Shown in pieces: positions 53,338 to 62,053 of a stretch of DNA of 64,000 nucleotides. The stretch's first letter is position 1. The number at the start of each line of letters is the position of its first letter. The translations under genes were made by a program, and so were the position numbers. The notes under the pieces were generated by a model. It was given only the letters and a program-made list of their open reading frames with translations. It was not told the DNA's origin and did no database searches. This stretch comes from Alcaligenes faecalis (GTDB lineage: Bacteria > Pseudomonadota > Gammaproteobacteria > Burkholderiales > Burkholderiaceae_B), in assembly GCF_041521385.1 (NCBI RefSeq), contig NZ_CP168006.1, positions 3,789,647-3,853,646 of the forward strand. Direction: 5' to 3'.

Positions 53338-54108
53338 ATGACTGCGCCTGTGCGTTTTCATCAAAAAGTGGCCATTGTTACGGGCGCAGCCCAAGGCATT
53401 GGTCGTCGTGTTGCCGAGCGTTTGCAGGCCGAAGGGGCTTGGGTGCTGGCCGTAGACCGTTCGGAACTGGTGCGGGAACTGGCCGACGAGGCGGTCTTGA
53501 CGCTGGAAGTGGATCTGGAAACCGTTGAAGGTGCGCAGGCCGCAGCCCAGGCGGCGCTGGATAAGTGGGGGCGTATTGATGTTTTGATCAATAACGTCGG
53601 GGGCACGATCTGGACGCGTCCTTACGAACATTACACGCCGACGCAGATCGAGGCCGAGATACGCCGCTCCCTGTTTCCAACCCTGTGGTCCTGTCATGCC
53701 GTGTTGCCCAGCATGCAAAAGCAGGGGAGCGGGGCCATTGTGAATGTGTCCTCGATTGCCACTCGCAGCATCAACCGCGTGCCTTATGCCGCGGCCAAAG
53801 GGGGCGTCAATGCCTTGACCGCCTCTTTGGCTTTCGAGAATGCCCAGCGCGGCATTCGGGTCAATGCTGTTTCACCCGGCGGGACCGAGGCACCGCCACG
53901 GCGCATTCCTCGCAATACCCAGAACCAGGAAGATCCCCAGGAAGCGATCTGGTATCAGCAGATTGTGGATCAGACCGTGTCCAGCAGTTTGATGAAGCGC
54001 TACGGCAGCCTGGATGAACAGGCCGCCAGCATTTTGTTTTTGGCCTCGGACGAGGCGTCCTATATCACCGGCACTGTCTTGCCAGTAGGAGGCGGCGACC
54101 AGGGCTGA
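53338..54108 (+). CDS. benD: Benzoate cis-diol dehydrogenase
   Basis: A 256-residue short-chain dehydrogenase. NAD motif TGAAQGIGRRVAERL at ~16, NNVGGTIW, the catalytic Ser in VNVSSIATRS and Tyr-x3-Lys in YAAAKGG. It oxidises and decarboxylates 1,6-dihydroxycyclohexa-2,4-diene-1-carboxylate to catechol, completing the BenABCD conversion. AAGGAAAG precedes the ATG. Confidence 0.94.
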   Translation: MTAPVRFHQKVAIVTGAAQGIGRRVAERLQAEGAWVLAVDRSELVRELADEAVLTLEVDLETVEGAQAAAQAALDKWGRIDVLINNVGGTIWTRPYEHYTPTQIEAEIRRSLFPTLWSCHAVLPSMQKQGSGAIVNVSSIATRSINRVPYAAAKGGVNALTASLAFENAQRGIRVNAVSPGGTEAPPRRIPRNTQNQEDPQEAIWYQQIVDQTVSSSLMKRYGSLDEQAASILFLASDEASYITGTVLPVGGGDQG

Positions 54109-54179
54109 TCAAGCGATGCGCGCGGCTGGTAGAGCGAAGGGCATCAAGACAAAAAAACTCCATTTGGGGGAGACAAATC

Positions 54180-55514
54180 ATGAACACACGAGAAGTTAAT
54201 GAAGTGATTGAGCAGGCGCGCTTCGGGCGCTTTCACTGGATGGTGATGAGCCTGTGCGCCTTGTTGCTGATATTCGATGGCTATGACCTGTTCATTTACG
54301 GCGTGGTCTTGCCGGTGCTGATGGACGAGTGGAATTTGACGCCGGTGCAAGCCGGGGCTTTGGGCAGCTACGCCTTGTTTGGCATGATGTTTGGTGCATT
54401 TGTATTCGGGCCGCTGGCAGACAAGATTGGCCGCAAAAAAGGCGTGACGATCTGCTTTGCCTTGTTCAGTCTGGCTACATTCTTGAATGGTTTTGCGAGT
54501 TCACCGACCGAGTTTGGTGTGTATCGCTTTCTGGCTGGCCTGGGCTGTGGCGGCTTGATGCCCAATGCCGTAGCCTTGATGAATGAGTATTCGCCTAAAC
54601 GTTCGCGCAGTACCTTGGTGGCGATCATGTTCAGTGGCTATTCATTGGGCGGCCTGTTGTCGGCGGCGATCGGTATCTACATGCTGCCGCGTTTTGGCTG
54701 GCAGTCCATGTTTTTCTGTGCGGCCATTCCGTTGTTGCTGCTGCCTTTCATTGTCTGGAAGCTGCCAGAATCGTTGGCGTTTCTGATGCGTCAGGGGCAA
54801 GAGGAAAAAGCACGGCGTATTGTTCAGGCTCTGGCCCCTGAAATGGGCGTGTCTCAAGATACCGTTTTGACTTTGAATGAACAGAAACAGACGGGCGTGC
54901 CCATGCTGGATCTGGTCAAGGAAGGGCGCTTGCTGGGCACCTTGATGATCTGGGTGGCGTTTTTCTGCTGCCTCTTGATGGTCTATGCCCTCGGTTCCTG
55001 GTTGCCTAAACTGATGGCCAATGCGGGCTATAGCCTGGGTTCCAGCCTGTCCTTTTTGGTGGCCTTGAACCTGGGCGGCATGTTTGGTGCGATTCTGGGT
55101 GGTTGGCTGGGAGACCGTTTCAGCTTGCCTAAAGTGGTCGCCTGGTTCTTTTTGGTGTCGGCGGTGTCCATTACCTTGCTGGGTTTCAAGAGCCCGACGC
55201 TGGTGCTGTACGTGTTGATCGTGATTGCCGGTGCCACCACCATTGGCACGCAGATCCTGCTGTACGCCAATACGGCGCAGTTCTATCCCTTGTCCATGCG
55301 TTCTTCGGGCCTGGGTTGGGCGTCAGGAGTAGGGCGAATCGGTGCCATTGCCGGGCCTTTCCTGGGCGGTACCTTGATGGCGGCGAAGTTGCCCTTGCAG
55401 ATGAATTTCATGGCCTTTGCCGTACCGGGACTTATCGCCATGCTCGCGTTTCTGGTGTTTCTGGCATCCTCGCGTTCATCACCTAAAGTGGCTTTCAATG
55501 CTGTGGTAGGTTGA
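54180..55514 (+). CDS. benK: Benzoate MFS transporter (aromatic acid:H+ symporter)
   Basis: A 444-residue, 12-segment MFS protein of the aromatic acid:H+ symporter family. TM1 has LIFDGYDLFIYGVVLPVLMD with the Asp residues typical of PcaK/BenK, and the loop 2-3 motif is GPLADKIGRKKGV. Its place after benABCD, with GGGGGAG before the ATG, points to benzoate uptake. Confidence 0.92.
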   Translation: MNTREVNEVIEQARFGRFHWMVMSLCALLLIFDGYDLFIYGVVLPVLMDEWNLTPVQAGALGSYALFGMMFGAFVFGPLADKIGRKKGVTICFALFSLATFLNGFASSPTEFGVYRFLAGLGCGGLMPNAVALMNEYSPKRSRSTLVAIMFSGYSLGGLLSAAIGIYMLPRFGWQSMFFCAAIPLLLLPFIVWKLPESLAFLMRQGQEEKARRIVQALAPEMGVSQDTVLTLNEQKQTGVPMLDLVKEGRLLGTLMIWVAFFCCLLMVYALGSWLPKLMANAGYSLGSSLSFLVALNLGGMFGAILGGWLGDRFSLPKVVAWFFLVSAVSITLLGFKSPTLVLYVLIVIAGATTIGTQILLYANTAQFYPLSMRSSGLGWASGVGRIGAIAGPFLGGTLMAAKLPLQMNFMAFAVPGLIAMLAFLVFLASSRSSPKVAFNAVVG

Positions 55515-55724
55515 AAGCACCAGGGCAGGTGGAGAAATGGTCATGCCAAGTTCTCAACGGGCTTGAGTCGTGCCAACAGGCTCCAGATCGTTATACTTGT
55601 TCTTTCCGGCAGCTTCCTGATTGTGGGGCTGCCAGAAGCAAGGTTCATCTACACCGTTTTCAATCGACGCATGCCAGCCTTTCAAATTGAATGGCTGGCA
55701 TTGTCTATGGAGCTAGCCAGAATC

Positions 55725-56345
55725 ATGACCGCCAGCAGTTTTTTGTTATTTTTACCCGCCTGTTTTGCTCTGAATATGGCCTTCGGCCCCAACAACCTGC
55801 TGTCCATGACGGTAGGGGCCAAGCAAGGCGTGTCGACTGCCCTGGTGGCGGCCATGGGGCGTCTGGTCGCTTTTGCCATCATGATTGTGGTGGCGGCCTT
55901 GGGAATGGGAACCTTGTTGATGGTCTCGGAAACGGCCTTTACCGTGGTCAAGCTCGCGGGGGCGGCGTATCTGATCTGGCTGGGCATCAAGGTACTGCGT
56001 GCCAGTGGTAAAACGTCAGCAGAGCAGACTGAGGTGAGCAAAAAAGATATCTGGGGCCTGGTGCGTCAGGAGTTCTTCGTGGCGATTGGTAATCCTAAGG
56101 CCATTCTGATTTTCACCGCCTTCTTCCCGCAATTTGTGGATATGAATAACTATTGGGCCAGCTTCATGACACAGGGTGTGATTTTCCTGCTGCTGGAAGT
56201 GATCGCGATTGCGGCGTATGCCTATGTGGGGACCAGGCTGTCCGGCGTGATGCAAAATGCGCGTGGTCTGCGCTGGGTGAACCGCATTAGCGGCAGCATG
56301 ATGATAGGTTTTGGTGTGATCCTGGCCATGGCGCGACGTTCCTGA
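55725..56345 (+). CDS. LysE/RhtB family amino acid exporter
   Basis: A 206-residue membrane protein with about six hydrophobic segments. Family signature: FLPACFALNMAFGPNNLLSM at the N terminus and GAAYLIWLGIKVLRAS in the middle, then GNPKAILIFTAFFPQFVD. It probably exports an amino acid or related metabolite. The start is set at the ATG at 55725 (MTASSFLLF) by family fit; an ATG at 55707 and an upstream TTG at 55563 are also in frame. The gene is separated from benK by about 210 bp. Confidence 0.85.
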   Translation: MTASSFLLFLPACFALNMAFGPNNLLSMTVGAKQGVSTALVAAMGRLVAFAIMIVVAALGMGTLLMVSETAFTVVKLAGAAYLIWLGIKVLRASGKTSAEQTEVSKKDIWGLVRQEFFVAIGNPKAILIFTAFFPQFVDMNNYWASFMTQGVIFLLLEVIAIAAYAYVGTRLSGVMQNARGLRWVNRISGSMMIGFGVILAMARRS

Positions 56346-56370
56346 TGTGATAGGCCCGCCTAGGTCTGTG

Positions 56371-56400
56371 AAAAAGAGCTCTCCTTGCGAGAGCTTTTTT
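56371..56400 (+). terminator. Intrinsic terminator after the LysE-type gene
   Basis: Stem AGCTCTC (56377-56383) / GAGAGCT (56389-56395) with a 5-nt loop, an A-run before and TTTTTT after. Confidence 0.85.
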
Positions 56401-56561
56401 ATGTCTGTCATCCGCTTGGCAAGGCCAAGCCTCATGTTTTTATGGGTGTTTTTTTTAGTTCAATACAAAAAGCTTGAAAACTCCCATGTTGTTGTGGGAA
56501 GTGCCCGTTTTGTTTGTGTTTCTATTTGTACAGGGTAAACACTGAATATGTTGTTTAATCC

Positions 56562-56612
56562 TTGAAGTTTGTAATTTTTTTGCTAGGATGAAAACTCGTC
56601 CTAGGCTTTTTT
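56562..56612 (+). promoter_or_regulatory. Candidate promoter overlapping a hairpin, upstream of a 19-codon ORF
   Basis: TTGAAG (56562-56567) and TAGGAT (56584-56589) with 16 bp between form a moderate sigma-70 promoter. The -10 overlaps a hairpin CTAGGATG (56583-56590) / CGTCCTAG (56597-56604) followed by a T-rich run. This could be a terminator for leftward-entering transcripts or a regulatory dyad. Confidence 0.45.
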
Positions 56613-56639
56613 ATTACATAAATAGCAGGAGGCTTGGAT

Positions 56640-56699
56640 ATGAATGATATGCCCATGAACTGGCCCAGTGATTTCCCGAGTAAACACGATTCAATATAA
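56640..56699 (+). CDS. 19-codon small ORF with strong Shine-Dalgarno
   Basis: ATG at 56640 to TAA at 56697-56699, encoding MNDMPMNWPSDFPSKHDSI. A perfect AGGAGG (56627-56632) lies 7 nt upstream, and a perfect intrinsic terminator begins 36 bp downstream, so the ORF sits in its own short transcription unit. It is rich in Pro, Met, Asp and Ser and is not hydrophobic. I do not recognise it. It could be a regulatory micropeptide, a peptide precursor, or a short decoy ORF on a small RNA. It is too short for codon statistics. Confidence 0.5.
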   Translation: MNDMPMNWPSDFPSKHDSI

Positions 56700-56734
56700 G
56701 ATTTCCAAGAAAAACGGAGACCATTAACCAGCCA

Positions 56735-56757
56735 AGCCGCCCTATGGGCGGCTTTTT
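56735..56757 (+). terminator. Intrinsic terminator of the 19-codon transcript
   Basis: Perfect 8-bp stem AGCCGCCC (56735-56742) / GGGCGGCT (56746-56753) with a TAT loop, followed by TTTT. Confidence 0.9.
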
Positions 56758-56929
56758 CATTGGTGTTTAAGTGTTCTGGTTTTTGTAGTGATGTATTTTA
56801 AGGTTCACCCTGTCGTTTATTGATAATATTTCAATGCTGAATCGCCTATGACAGGGAATCCCCACTGGGCTATCTTAAATTATGATTTATTGCGCTTGGT
56901 GGCTTGAAACAATACGGAGCAGAAAAAGA

Positions 56930-57388
56930 ATGACGGGCGTCAAGACCTTGTTTGTTTTATGTTTTCCCCTGCTTCTTGGCGCTTGCTCCAGTATCGCCGT
57001 TACTTATCATAGCGACCCCGAAGGAGCCACTGTCGTTTGCAATGGCAACGTCTATGGTGAGACCCCACTGACCATTCGCTATGCGCTTAGCGATGACGAT
57101 AAGCGCATAGGAGTTCTTTATACGGACTCTTGTTATGCGCAGTGGCTCAGTGGATACCGGGTTTCGTATAGCAATCGGGTGCACCTTCCCCGGATTCCGG
57201 TTTTTGGCTATCAAATGGCCAAACGTCCTTTGGGAGACGGTTATGCACAGGACGCGGATTACGGTTTGCGGGTGCAGACCTTGCGGCAACTGCGCGCGCA
57301 ACAAGAAGAAAACCGTAGATTGATGCAAGAGCAACTTCGAGAGCAGCGTAAAACCAATTGCCTGCTGCAGGGGAAATCAAAATGCTAG
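56930..57388 (+). CDS. Lipoprotein with PEGA-like domain and C-terminal coiled coil
   Basis: A 152-residue lipoprotein: signal KTLFVLCFPLLLGAC with lipobox LGAC. Next is a PEGA-like beta module (VTYHSDPEGATVVCNGNVYG, ETPLTIRYAL), then a Pro/Tyr-rich middle, and a charged helical tail (LRQLRAQQEENRRLMQEQLR). Two Cys near the C terminus. The start at 56930 is chosen because it gives a normal signal peptide; the frame opens 16 codons earlier. Function unknown; an envelope protein binding peptidoglycan or another protein is plausible. Confidence 0.72.
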   Translation: MTGVKTLFVLCFPLLLGACSSIAVTYHSDPEGATVVCNGNVYGETPLTIRYALSDDDKRIGVLYTDSCYAQWLSGYRVSYSNRVHLPRIPVFGYQMAKRPLGDGYAQDADYGLRVQTLRQLRAQQEENRRLMQEQLREQRKTNCLLQGKSKC

Positions 57389-57444
57389 TGCTCCTTCAAG
57401 CAGCCAGCCCTGACCGCCCAAAGGATGTTTTTACGTAACCAGCT

Positions 57445-57774
57445 TTAATCGACGATGTAGAGCTTGGCGCCCGTCTGGGTGGAGGAACGATGCGGCTCGG
57501 CATTGTCAGCCACATGGTAGGACTGCCCTGGCTCCAGGGTGAAGCAGCGTCCGTCTTTCAGTTCAGTATCAAGTTTGCCTTCCAGGCACAGCAACATATG
57601 GCCCTTTACGCACCAGTGGTCGGCCAGATAACCGGGGCTGTATTCCACCATGCGTACGCGAATGGGGCCAAATTGCTGGGTGCGCCACAAGGCCATGCCT
57701 GTTTCGCCTTTGTGTTCAGTGGGCGTAATGTCAGACCAGTTGACGGTGCAAAAGGGTAGGTTCTGAATATCCAT
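57445..57774 (-). CDS. DHCW-motif cupin protein
   Basis: A 109-residue single-domain cupin. The segment ADHWCVKGHMLLCLEGKLD carries the DHxCxKGH motif of a small cupin family, and the second cupin motif appears as LEPGQSYHVADNAEPH. It may bind a metal through the His residues. The catalytic or regulatory role of the family is unknown. Single gene, minus strand. Confidence 0.85.
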   Translation of the reverse strand: MDIQNLPFCTVNWSDITPTEHKGETGMALWRTQQFGPIRVRMVEYSPGYLADHWCVKGHMLLCLEGKLDTELKDGRCFTLEPGQSYHVADNAEPHRSSTQTGAKLYIVD

Positions 57775-57971
57775 GCTTTTGTGGCTCGTTTGAAGGGGGG
57801 CTGTTTATAGTAGGCCTGTTTGCGGCGTTTGATTTGCCGCCTTATCAATTTTTCCTGATACAGGCGATTTCAATTTAGAAATTTGCTGATGTCACAAACG
57901 CAGCCAGATCAGTAATACTCGCGCTCAACAAGGGTTCGTCATGGCACTTGTAATGACAAAAGGGGAAGCGC

Positions 57972-58766
57972 ATGAGTCTGTCTCAATCATTATTATCTGC
58001 ACGCCATCATCGATGCTGGAGCGTGTTGGCCGCTGCCTTGTTGCTATCGGCTTGCAGCAGTGTGCCTCAACAATCGGTACAGCGCCAGGCGGTCTTGGCG
58101 ACTGTCCCACAAACGGCCTCGACCTTGGGTACGCAATGGGGAGAAGGGCGTGAGTCTCGAGTCTATTCCGTCCAGGCCCAGCCCATCGAGCCACAGCGCG
58201 ATGAGCTGCAATTGACCTATTCCGATGAGCGTAGTATTTATCAGGCTTTGGGCCGAAACCTGGATGCCCAGCGCAGCATCTTGCTGGATCAAGGTAAAGT
58301 GGAATTGTCTGTGCATGATGGACGTGACGTGCCTTTGACGATTTACAGCAGCATCGGGCAGAAAAACTATCAGTTGGCGGGCAAAGCAGGCGAGCGGTAC
58401 GTCCTGGTCTATACCAATCGCAGCTCCAGGCCTTATGAGATCGTCACCACGGTAGATGGCCTGGATGTCTTGTCGGGCAAACCGGGCAGCCGCAGTCATA
58501 ACGGCTATCTCTTGCAGGCTGGCGCTGTCTTGCGTATTGAAGGCTTTCGTAAAAGTGCTGATGAAGTGGCGGCTTTCCGTTTTTCTCCTAAAGATAGGTC
58601 CTATGCCGCGAATACCTTGGCGGGCGACGCGCGCAATATTGGGGTGATCGGTACGGTGCTGTATGAAGTGCGCCCGGTGACGTCTGCCCAACCCGCCGTG
58701 CGGTCGCCCAATCCTTTTCCTGCCGATAAGGGCAATGGGCACTATGCCCCTGCACCGCGTTACTAA
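57972..58766 (+). CDS. Predicted lipoprotein of unknown function (264 aa)
   Basis: A 264-residue lipoprotein with a long n-region and lipobox LLLSAC (SVLAAALLLSACSS). The mature part is beta-rich, with YLLQAGAVLRIEGFRKSADE and FRFSPKDRSYAANT. The C terminus is Pro-rich (PNPFPADKGNGHYAPAPRY). AGGGGAAG lies 3-4 nt before the ATG. I do not recognise a named family. It resembles conserved secreted proteins of unknown role in related bacteria. Confidence 0.75.
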   Translation: MSLSQSLLSARHHRCWSVLAAALLLSACSSVPQQSVQRQAVLATVPQTASTLGTQWGEGRESRVYSVQAQPIEPQRDELQLTYSDERSIYQALGRNLDAQRSILLDQGKVELSVHDGRDVPLTIYSSIGQKNYQLAGKAGERYVLVYTNRSSRPYEIVTTVDGLDVLSGKPGSRSHNGYLLQAGAVLRIEGFRKSADEVAAFRFSPKDRSYAANTLAGDARNIGVIGTVLYEVRPVTSAQPAVRSPNPFPADKGNGHYAPAPRY

Positions 58767-58936
58767 AGCTTGATCGTGTCTTTTCGTTGACTTTTACGTG
58801 CATAGCTTTCATCGCCGTTCAGCTTGAACAGCACTGAGAAAGGCTGCGGGGTGGTCAAACATCCGCTTTAGCGGATCTGTCACTAAGGCTGGGCTAAAAT
58901 CGCTTTTTCAGTTGTGTTCTTGGAGAAGGTATCGAT

Positions 58937-59863
58937 ATGAGTGGCTCCTTTACTTTTATGGTGGTATTGGCGTTTTTGGCCGTGATCGTGGTGATGGCGG
59001 GGGTCAAAGTTGTGCCCCAGGGTCAGCAATGGACAGTTGAGCGATTTGGTCGCTACACCCGCACCTTGACACCAGGCTTGTCCTTGCTGGTGCCTTTTAT
59101 GGATCGCGTGGGCCGCAAGCTCAAAATGATGGAGTCTGTGCTGGATGTGCCTTCGCAAAGTGTGATTTCCCGCGACAACGTGGCGGTGACAGCGGATGGC
59201 GTCGTGTTTTATCGCATTGACAATGCGGCCCAGGCTGCCTATGAGATTGATCACTTGGAACTGGCCATTGTGAACCTGACGACCACGAACCTGCGTTCGG
59301 TTCTGGGTTCGATGGAACTGGACCATATGCTGTCCAACCGCGAAGTCATTAACGATCGTTTGCTGGCGGCAGTGGATGCGGCCACCACACCTTGGGGGGT
59401 GAAAGTCACTCGCGTGGAAATCCGTGATTTGAATATGGCGCCTGAGTTGCAGGAAGCCATGAATTTGCAAATGACGGCAGAGCGCCATCGTCGTGCTGCC
59501 GTGACCAAGGCCAGTGGCCAGAAAGAAGCGGAAGTGCTGCAGGCTGAAGGCGAAAAGCAAGCAGCCGTATTGCGTGCTGAAGGTGAAAAGCAAGCTGCTA
59601 TCTTGCGTGCTGAAGCGCGTGAACGTGAAGCCGAAGCTGAGGCCCGCGCCACCCGTGAAGTGTCCGAAGCCATCAAGAGTGGTGACGTTCAGGCCTTGCA
59701 GTATTTTGTTGGCTTGAAGTATGTGGAAGCCTTGCGTGAGGTGGGTACAGGCCCGAATAGCAAGTTGGTGCTGATGCCTTTGGAGGCAAGCGGTATTACT
59801 GGTGCAGTGGCGGGTGTGACCGAGCTGCTCAAGACCACCGCTAACAAGGCGGGGCAAGGCTAA
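58937..59863 (+). CDS. qmcA: SPFH/band 7 membrane protein, QmcA type
   Basis: A 308-residue stomatin/prohibitin-like protein. One N-terminal membrane helix (FTFMVVLAFLAVIVVMAGVK), a band 7 domain (VVPQGQQWTVERFGRYTRTL through EIRDLNMAPELQEAMNLQMT), then a long Ala/Glu-rich coiled coil in which a unit like QAEGEKQAAVLRAEGEKQAA repeats. Such proteins form large rings in the inner membrane and modulate FtsH protease. GGAGAAGG lies before the ATG. The NfeD gene follows in an operon, the usual pairing. Confidence 0.93.
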   Translation: MSGSFTFMVVLAFLAVIVVMAGVKVVPQGQQWTVERFGRYTRTLTPGLSLLVPFMDRVGRKLKMMESVLDVPSQSVISRDNVAVTADGVVFYRIDNAAQAAYEIDHLELAIVNLTTTNLRSVLGSMELDHMLSNREVINDRLLAAVDAATTPWGVKVTRVEIRDLNMAPELQEAMNLQMTAERHRRAAVTKASGQKEAEVLQAEGEKQAAVLRAEGEKQAAILRAEAREREAEAEARATREVSEAIKSGDVQALQYFVGLKYVEALREVGTGPNSKLVLMPLEASGITGAVAGVTELLKTTANKAGQG

Positions 59864-59886
59864 GCGAACAGCGGGAGGTGCTGATC

Positions 59887-60339
59887 TTGTCATTCATTTT
59901 CGATTCCTTTTGGTATTGGCTGGTGTCTGGTGTCGTGCTGGTCGCCGCCGAGGTCCTTATTTCCGGCGTCTACCTATTATGGCTGGGCCTGGGGGCCTTG
60001 ACGGTGGGCTTGTTTGCCGCCGTCTGGCCGGATGCTCCCTCCTGGTTGCAATGGCTGATTCTGGCCGTTGCCATGCTGGGCTGGGTGGTGGTCGGTGTGC
60101 GCTGGCAGCGGCGCAGTCGGAGCAATCAGCCCGACATTCTGAATACCGGCTTGAGTGCTTATGTTGGTGCTCATGCTCAGGTTAGCGAAGGTTTTGTAAA
60201 TGGCCGGGGACGTATTCGGCTGAACGATAGTTATTACAGTGCTACTGCGACCCGGAATCTGGAGCAGGGCGCTGCGGTTGTGGTCTTGGCAGTAGAAGGT
60301 GCTGAAATGCGTGTTCAAGCTGTTGAGCAAGATAAATAG
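59887..60339 (+). CDS. NfeD-like protein
   Basis: A 150-residue partner of SPFH proteins: an N-terminal pair of membrane segments (FWYWLVSGVVLVAAEVLISG, VAMLGWVVVGVRW) and a C-terminal OB-fold (GAHAQVSEGFVNGRGRIRLN, GAAVVVLAVEGAEMRVQAVE). The start is taken as the TTG at 59887, 9 nt after GGGAGG; a GTG at 59878 is directly adjacent to that site and less likely. It forms an operon with qmcA, 23 bp apart. Confidence 0.88.
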   Translation: MSFIFDSFWYWLVSGVVLVAAEVLISGVYLLWLGLGALTVGLFAAVWPDAPSWLQWLILAVAMLGWVVVGVRWQRRSRSNQPDILNTGLSAYVGAHAQVSEGFVNGRGRIRLNDSYYSATATRNLEQGAAVVVLAVEGAEMRVQAVEQDK

Positions 60340-60354
60340 CAGGGTGTTAGAACG

Positions 60355-61113
60355 ATGATGAACAATCGCTACGGCAAGCTGGCTTCTTTGGTGTATCACC
60401 TGGATAAGCCGGTAGGACGCTCTTTCGGGGATGTGGAGTACTACCTGGAGCGTCTGCGAGGAACAAGCGGGCCAATTCTGGAACCCGCAGTAGGCACAGG
60501 GCGTATTTTGATTCCCTTGCTGCAAGCGGGGCTGGAGGTCAGCGGCTTCGATCTGTCGCAGGAAATGTTGGATTACTGCCAACGTGAATTGGACCTGCGG
60601 TCTTTGAACTCACAGATTCAACTGGCCGGTTTTACGGATTTCACAGCAGATCGTCTTTGGGAGGCGATCGTGGTGCCGGCCGGCTCTTTTCAACTACTGG
60701 ACTCGTTTGAGCAAGGCATGGCCGCGCTACGCCGTTTTCATGCCAACCTGAAGCCAGGTGGACGGCTGTTGTTGGATCTGGACCCGGTCGCGGCGATTGT
60801 CAATGTGCATCCCGGTATGCGGACCTGGTCGGCCCCTCCGCATGGACTGATTACCCTCAATGCCACCGCTCTGGACAAAGATTACTGCGCCCAGGTAAGC
60901 CGTGAAATGCATCGCTACGAGTTGTGGGAGCATGGTGTCTTGCTGGAAACCCAGCTGGAACAATTCTCGCTGCGCTGGTGGGGTGTTCAGGAACTGCGCA
61001 TGGCGCTGGAGCAAGTGGGCTTTGGCGAGATTGTTATCTCCGGCGGGTATCAGTACGGCAAGACACCGCAGGACACTGACGGAATTATTTCGTTTGAAGC
61101 GCGCAAGCTGTAA
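60355..61113 (+). CDS. Class I SAM-dependent methyltransferase
   Basis: A 252-residue methyltransferase with Rossmann motifs: motif I ILEPAVGTGRILIPL (~42), acidic end of strand 2 in GFDLSQEML, and motif IV-like AIVVPAGSFQLLD. Near the centre LKPGGRLLLDLDPV is the post-motif loop. Substrate unknown; similar proteins are often annotated only as methyltransferases. It follows nfeD by 15 bp and may be co-transcribed. Confidence 0.87.
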   Translation: MMNNRYGKLASLVYHLDKPVGRSFGDVEYYLERLRGTSGPILEPAVGTGRILIPLLQAGLEVSGFDLSQEMLDYCQRELDLRSLNSQIQLAGFTDFTADRLWEAIVVPAGSFQLLDSFEQGMAALRRFHANLKPGGRLLLDLDPVAAIVNVHPGMRTWSAPPHGLITLNATALDKDYCAQVSREMHRYELWEHGVLLETQLEQFSLRWWGVQELRMALEQVGFGEIVISGGYQYGKTPQDTDGIISFEARKL

Positions 61114-61143
61114 GACTGGGACTGGGACTGGGACTGGGACTGG
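61114..61143. repeat. Hexanucleotide repeat, 5 copies of GACTGG
   Basis: Five exact tandem copies of GACTGG (61114-61143), starting immediately after the methyltransferase stop codon. Confidence 0.9.
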
Positions 61144-61231
61144 TGCCAGTAATCGTATTAGTGTGGTGGCCAAGGTGGAAACCGTACGCGATATGAGCAA
61201 TGGCATAGGTTCATGCGTGGATACTGGTACG

Positions 61232-61289
<58 letters not shown>

Positions 61290-61330
61290 TTGCAGGATTG
61301 CAAGCTGTTGGACTTGGATCCGGACGACGG

Positions 61331-61729
61331 ATGCTTTCAGCCCTATCTGCTTTTATATTGGTTCTACAACCTGTATTCAGCCCCGCCGCACAAGGGCAAA
61401 GCCTGATACAGGATGAACAAGGCTGGGTTTATGTAAATGAAAGGGGCGAAGCAGTTCTGCGCCCCTTTATTTACGACAACGGCCCCGATTATTTTGAAGA
61501 GGGTCTGGCTCGTTTCGTCGCCAAAGGGAAGATGGGCTTTCACGATCAATCACTGAAAATCTGGATTCCGGCCCGTTACGATTTTGCCTTTCCTTTTGTG
61601 GAGGGCAAAGCCAAGGTTGGTATGAATTGCAAGCTCATTTCACACGGCGAACACCGTTCAGTTCACTGCCAGCACTGGGGAAATATTTCCAATCCTTTGA
61701 CAGCACCAAAAGATCAGCCCGAAAACTAG
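61331..61729 (+). CDS. Exported WG-repeat protein
   Basis: A 132-residue protein with an N-terminal signal peptide (LSALSAFILVLQPVFSPAA). Then come WG-type beta repeats: GWVYVNERGEAVLRPFIYDN, FEEGLARFVAKGKMGFHDQS and ARYDFAFPFVEGKAKVG. The start at 61331 gives a proper signal peptide. The same frame is open upstream to 60902, including an ATG at 61193, which would add a Thr-Ala tract encoded by the hexanucleotide array; no ribosome site supports that form. Function unknown. Confidence 0.65.
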   Translation: MLSALSAFILVLQPVFSPAAQGQSLIQDEQGWVYVNERGEAVLRPFIYDNGPDYFEEGLARFVAKGKMGFHDQSLKIWIPARYDFAFPFVEGKAKVGMNCKLISHGEHRSVHCQHWGNISNPLTAPKDQPEN

Positions 61730-61774
61730 TCCGTGCACAGTACACTGCAGTACAGAACTTATCCGGAGAACACG

Positions 61775-62014
61775 ATGAAGAAATGGGGAATCCTGGGACT
61801 GGTTGGCGTCTTGTCTGCTTGCGCCAATCAAGCCTCGACACAACCACCCGTGGGTATTGCCAATCCGGCCTCGGCTTATTGCCTGGAGAAGGGCGGGCGT
61901 TTGGATATCGTCAACACACCAACAGGGCAAGTGGGCATGTGTACCTTGCCGGATGGCACGGTGATTGAAGAGTGGGAGCTGATGCGCCGTGACCACCCTT
62001 CGGCAAAGTCCTGA
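61775..62014 (+). CDS. DUF333 small lipoprotein
   Basis: A 79-residue lipoprotein: signal KKWGILGLVGVLSAC with lipobox LSAC, then the DUF333 core NPASAYCLEKGGRLDIV...CTLPDGTVIEEWELMRRDH. The two core cysteines probably pair. CGGAG precedes the ATG. Function unknown. Confidence 0.9.
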   Translation: MKKWGILGLVGVLSACANQASTQPPVGIANPASAYCLEKGGRLDIVNTPTGQVGMCTLPDGTVIEEWELMRRDHPSAKS

Positions 62015-62023
62015 TGTCAGATC

Positions 62024-62052
62024 ATAAAAGCCAGCTATTTGCTGGCTTTTAT
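62024..62052. terminator. Bidirectional terminator
   Basis: ATAAAAGCCAGC / GCTGGCTTTTAT, a 12-bp stem with a 5-nt loop, flanked by A and T runs. It lies between the converging DUF333 gene and the small minus-strand gene at 62054. Confidence 0.85.
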
Positions 62053-62053
62053 A

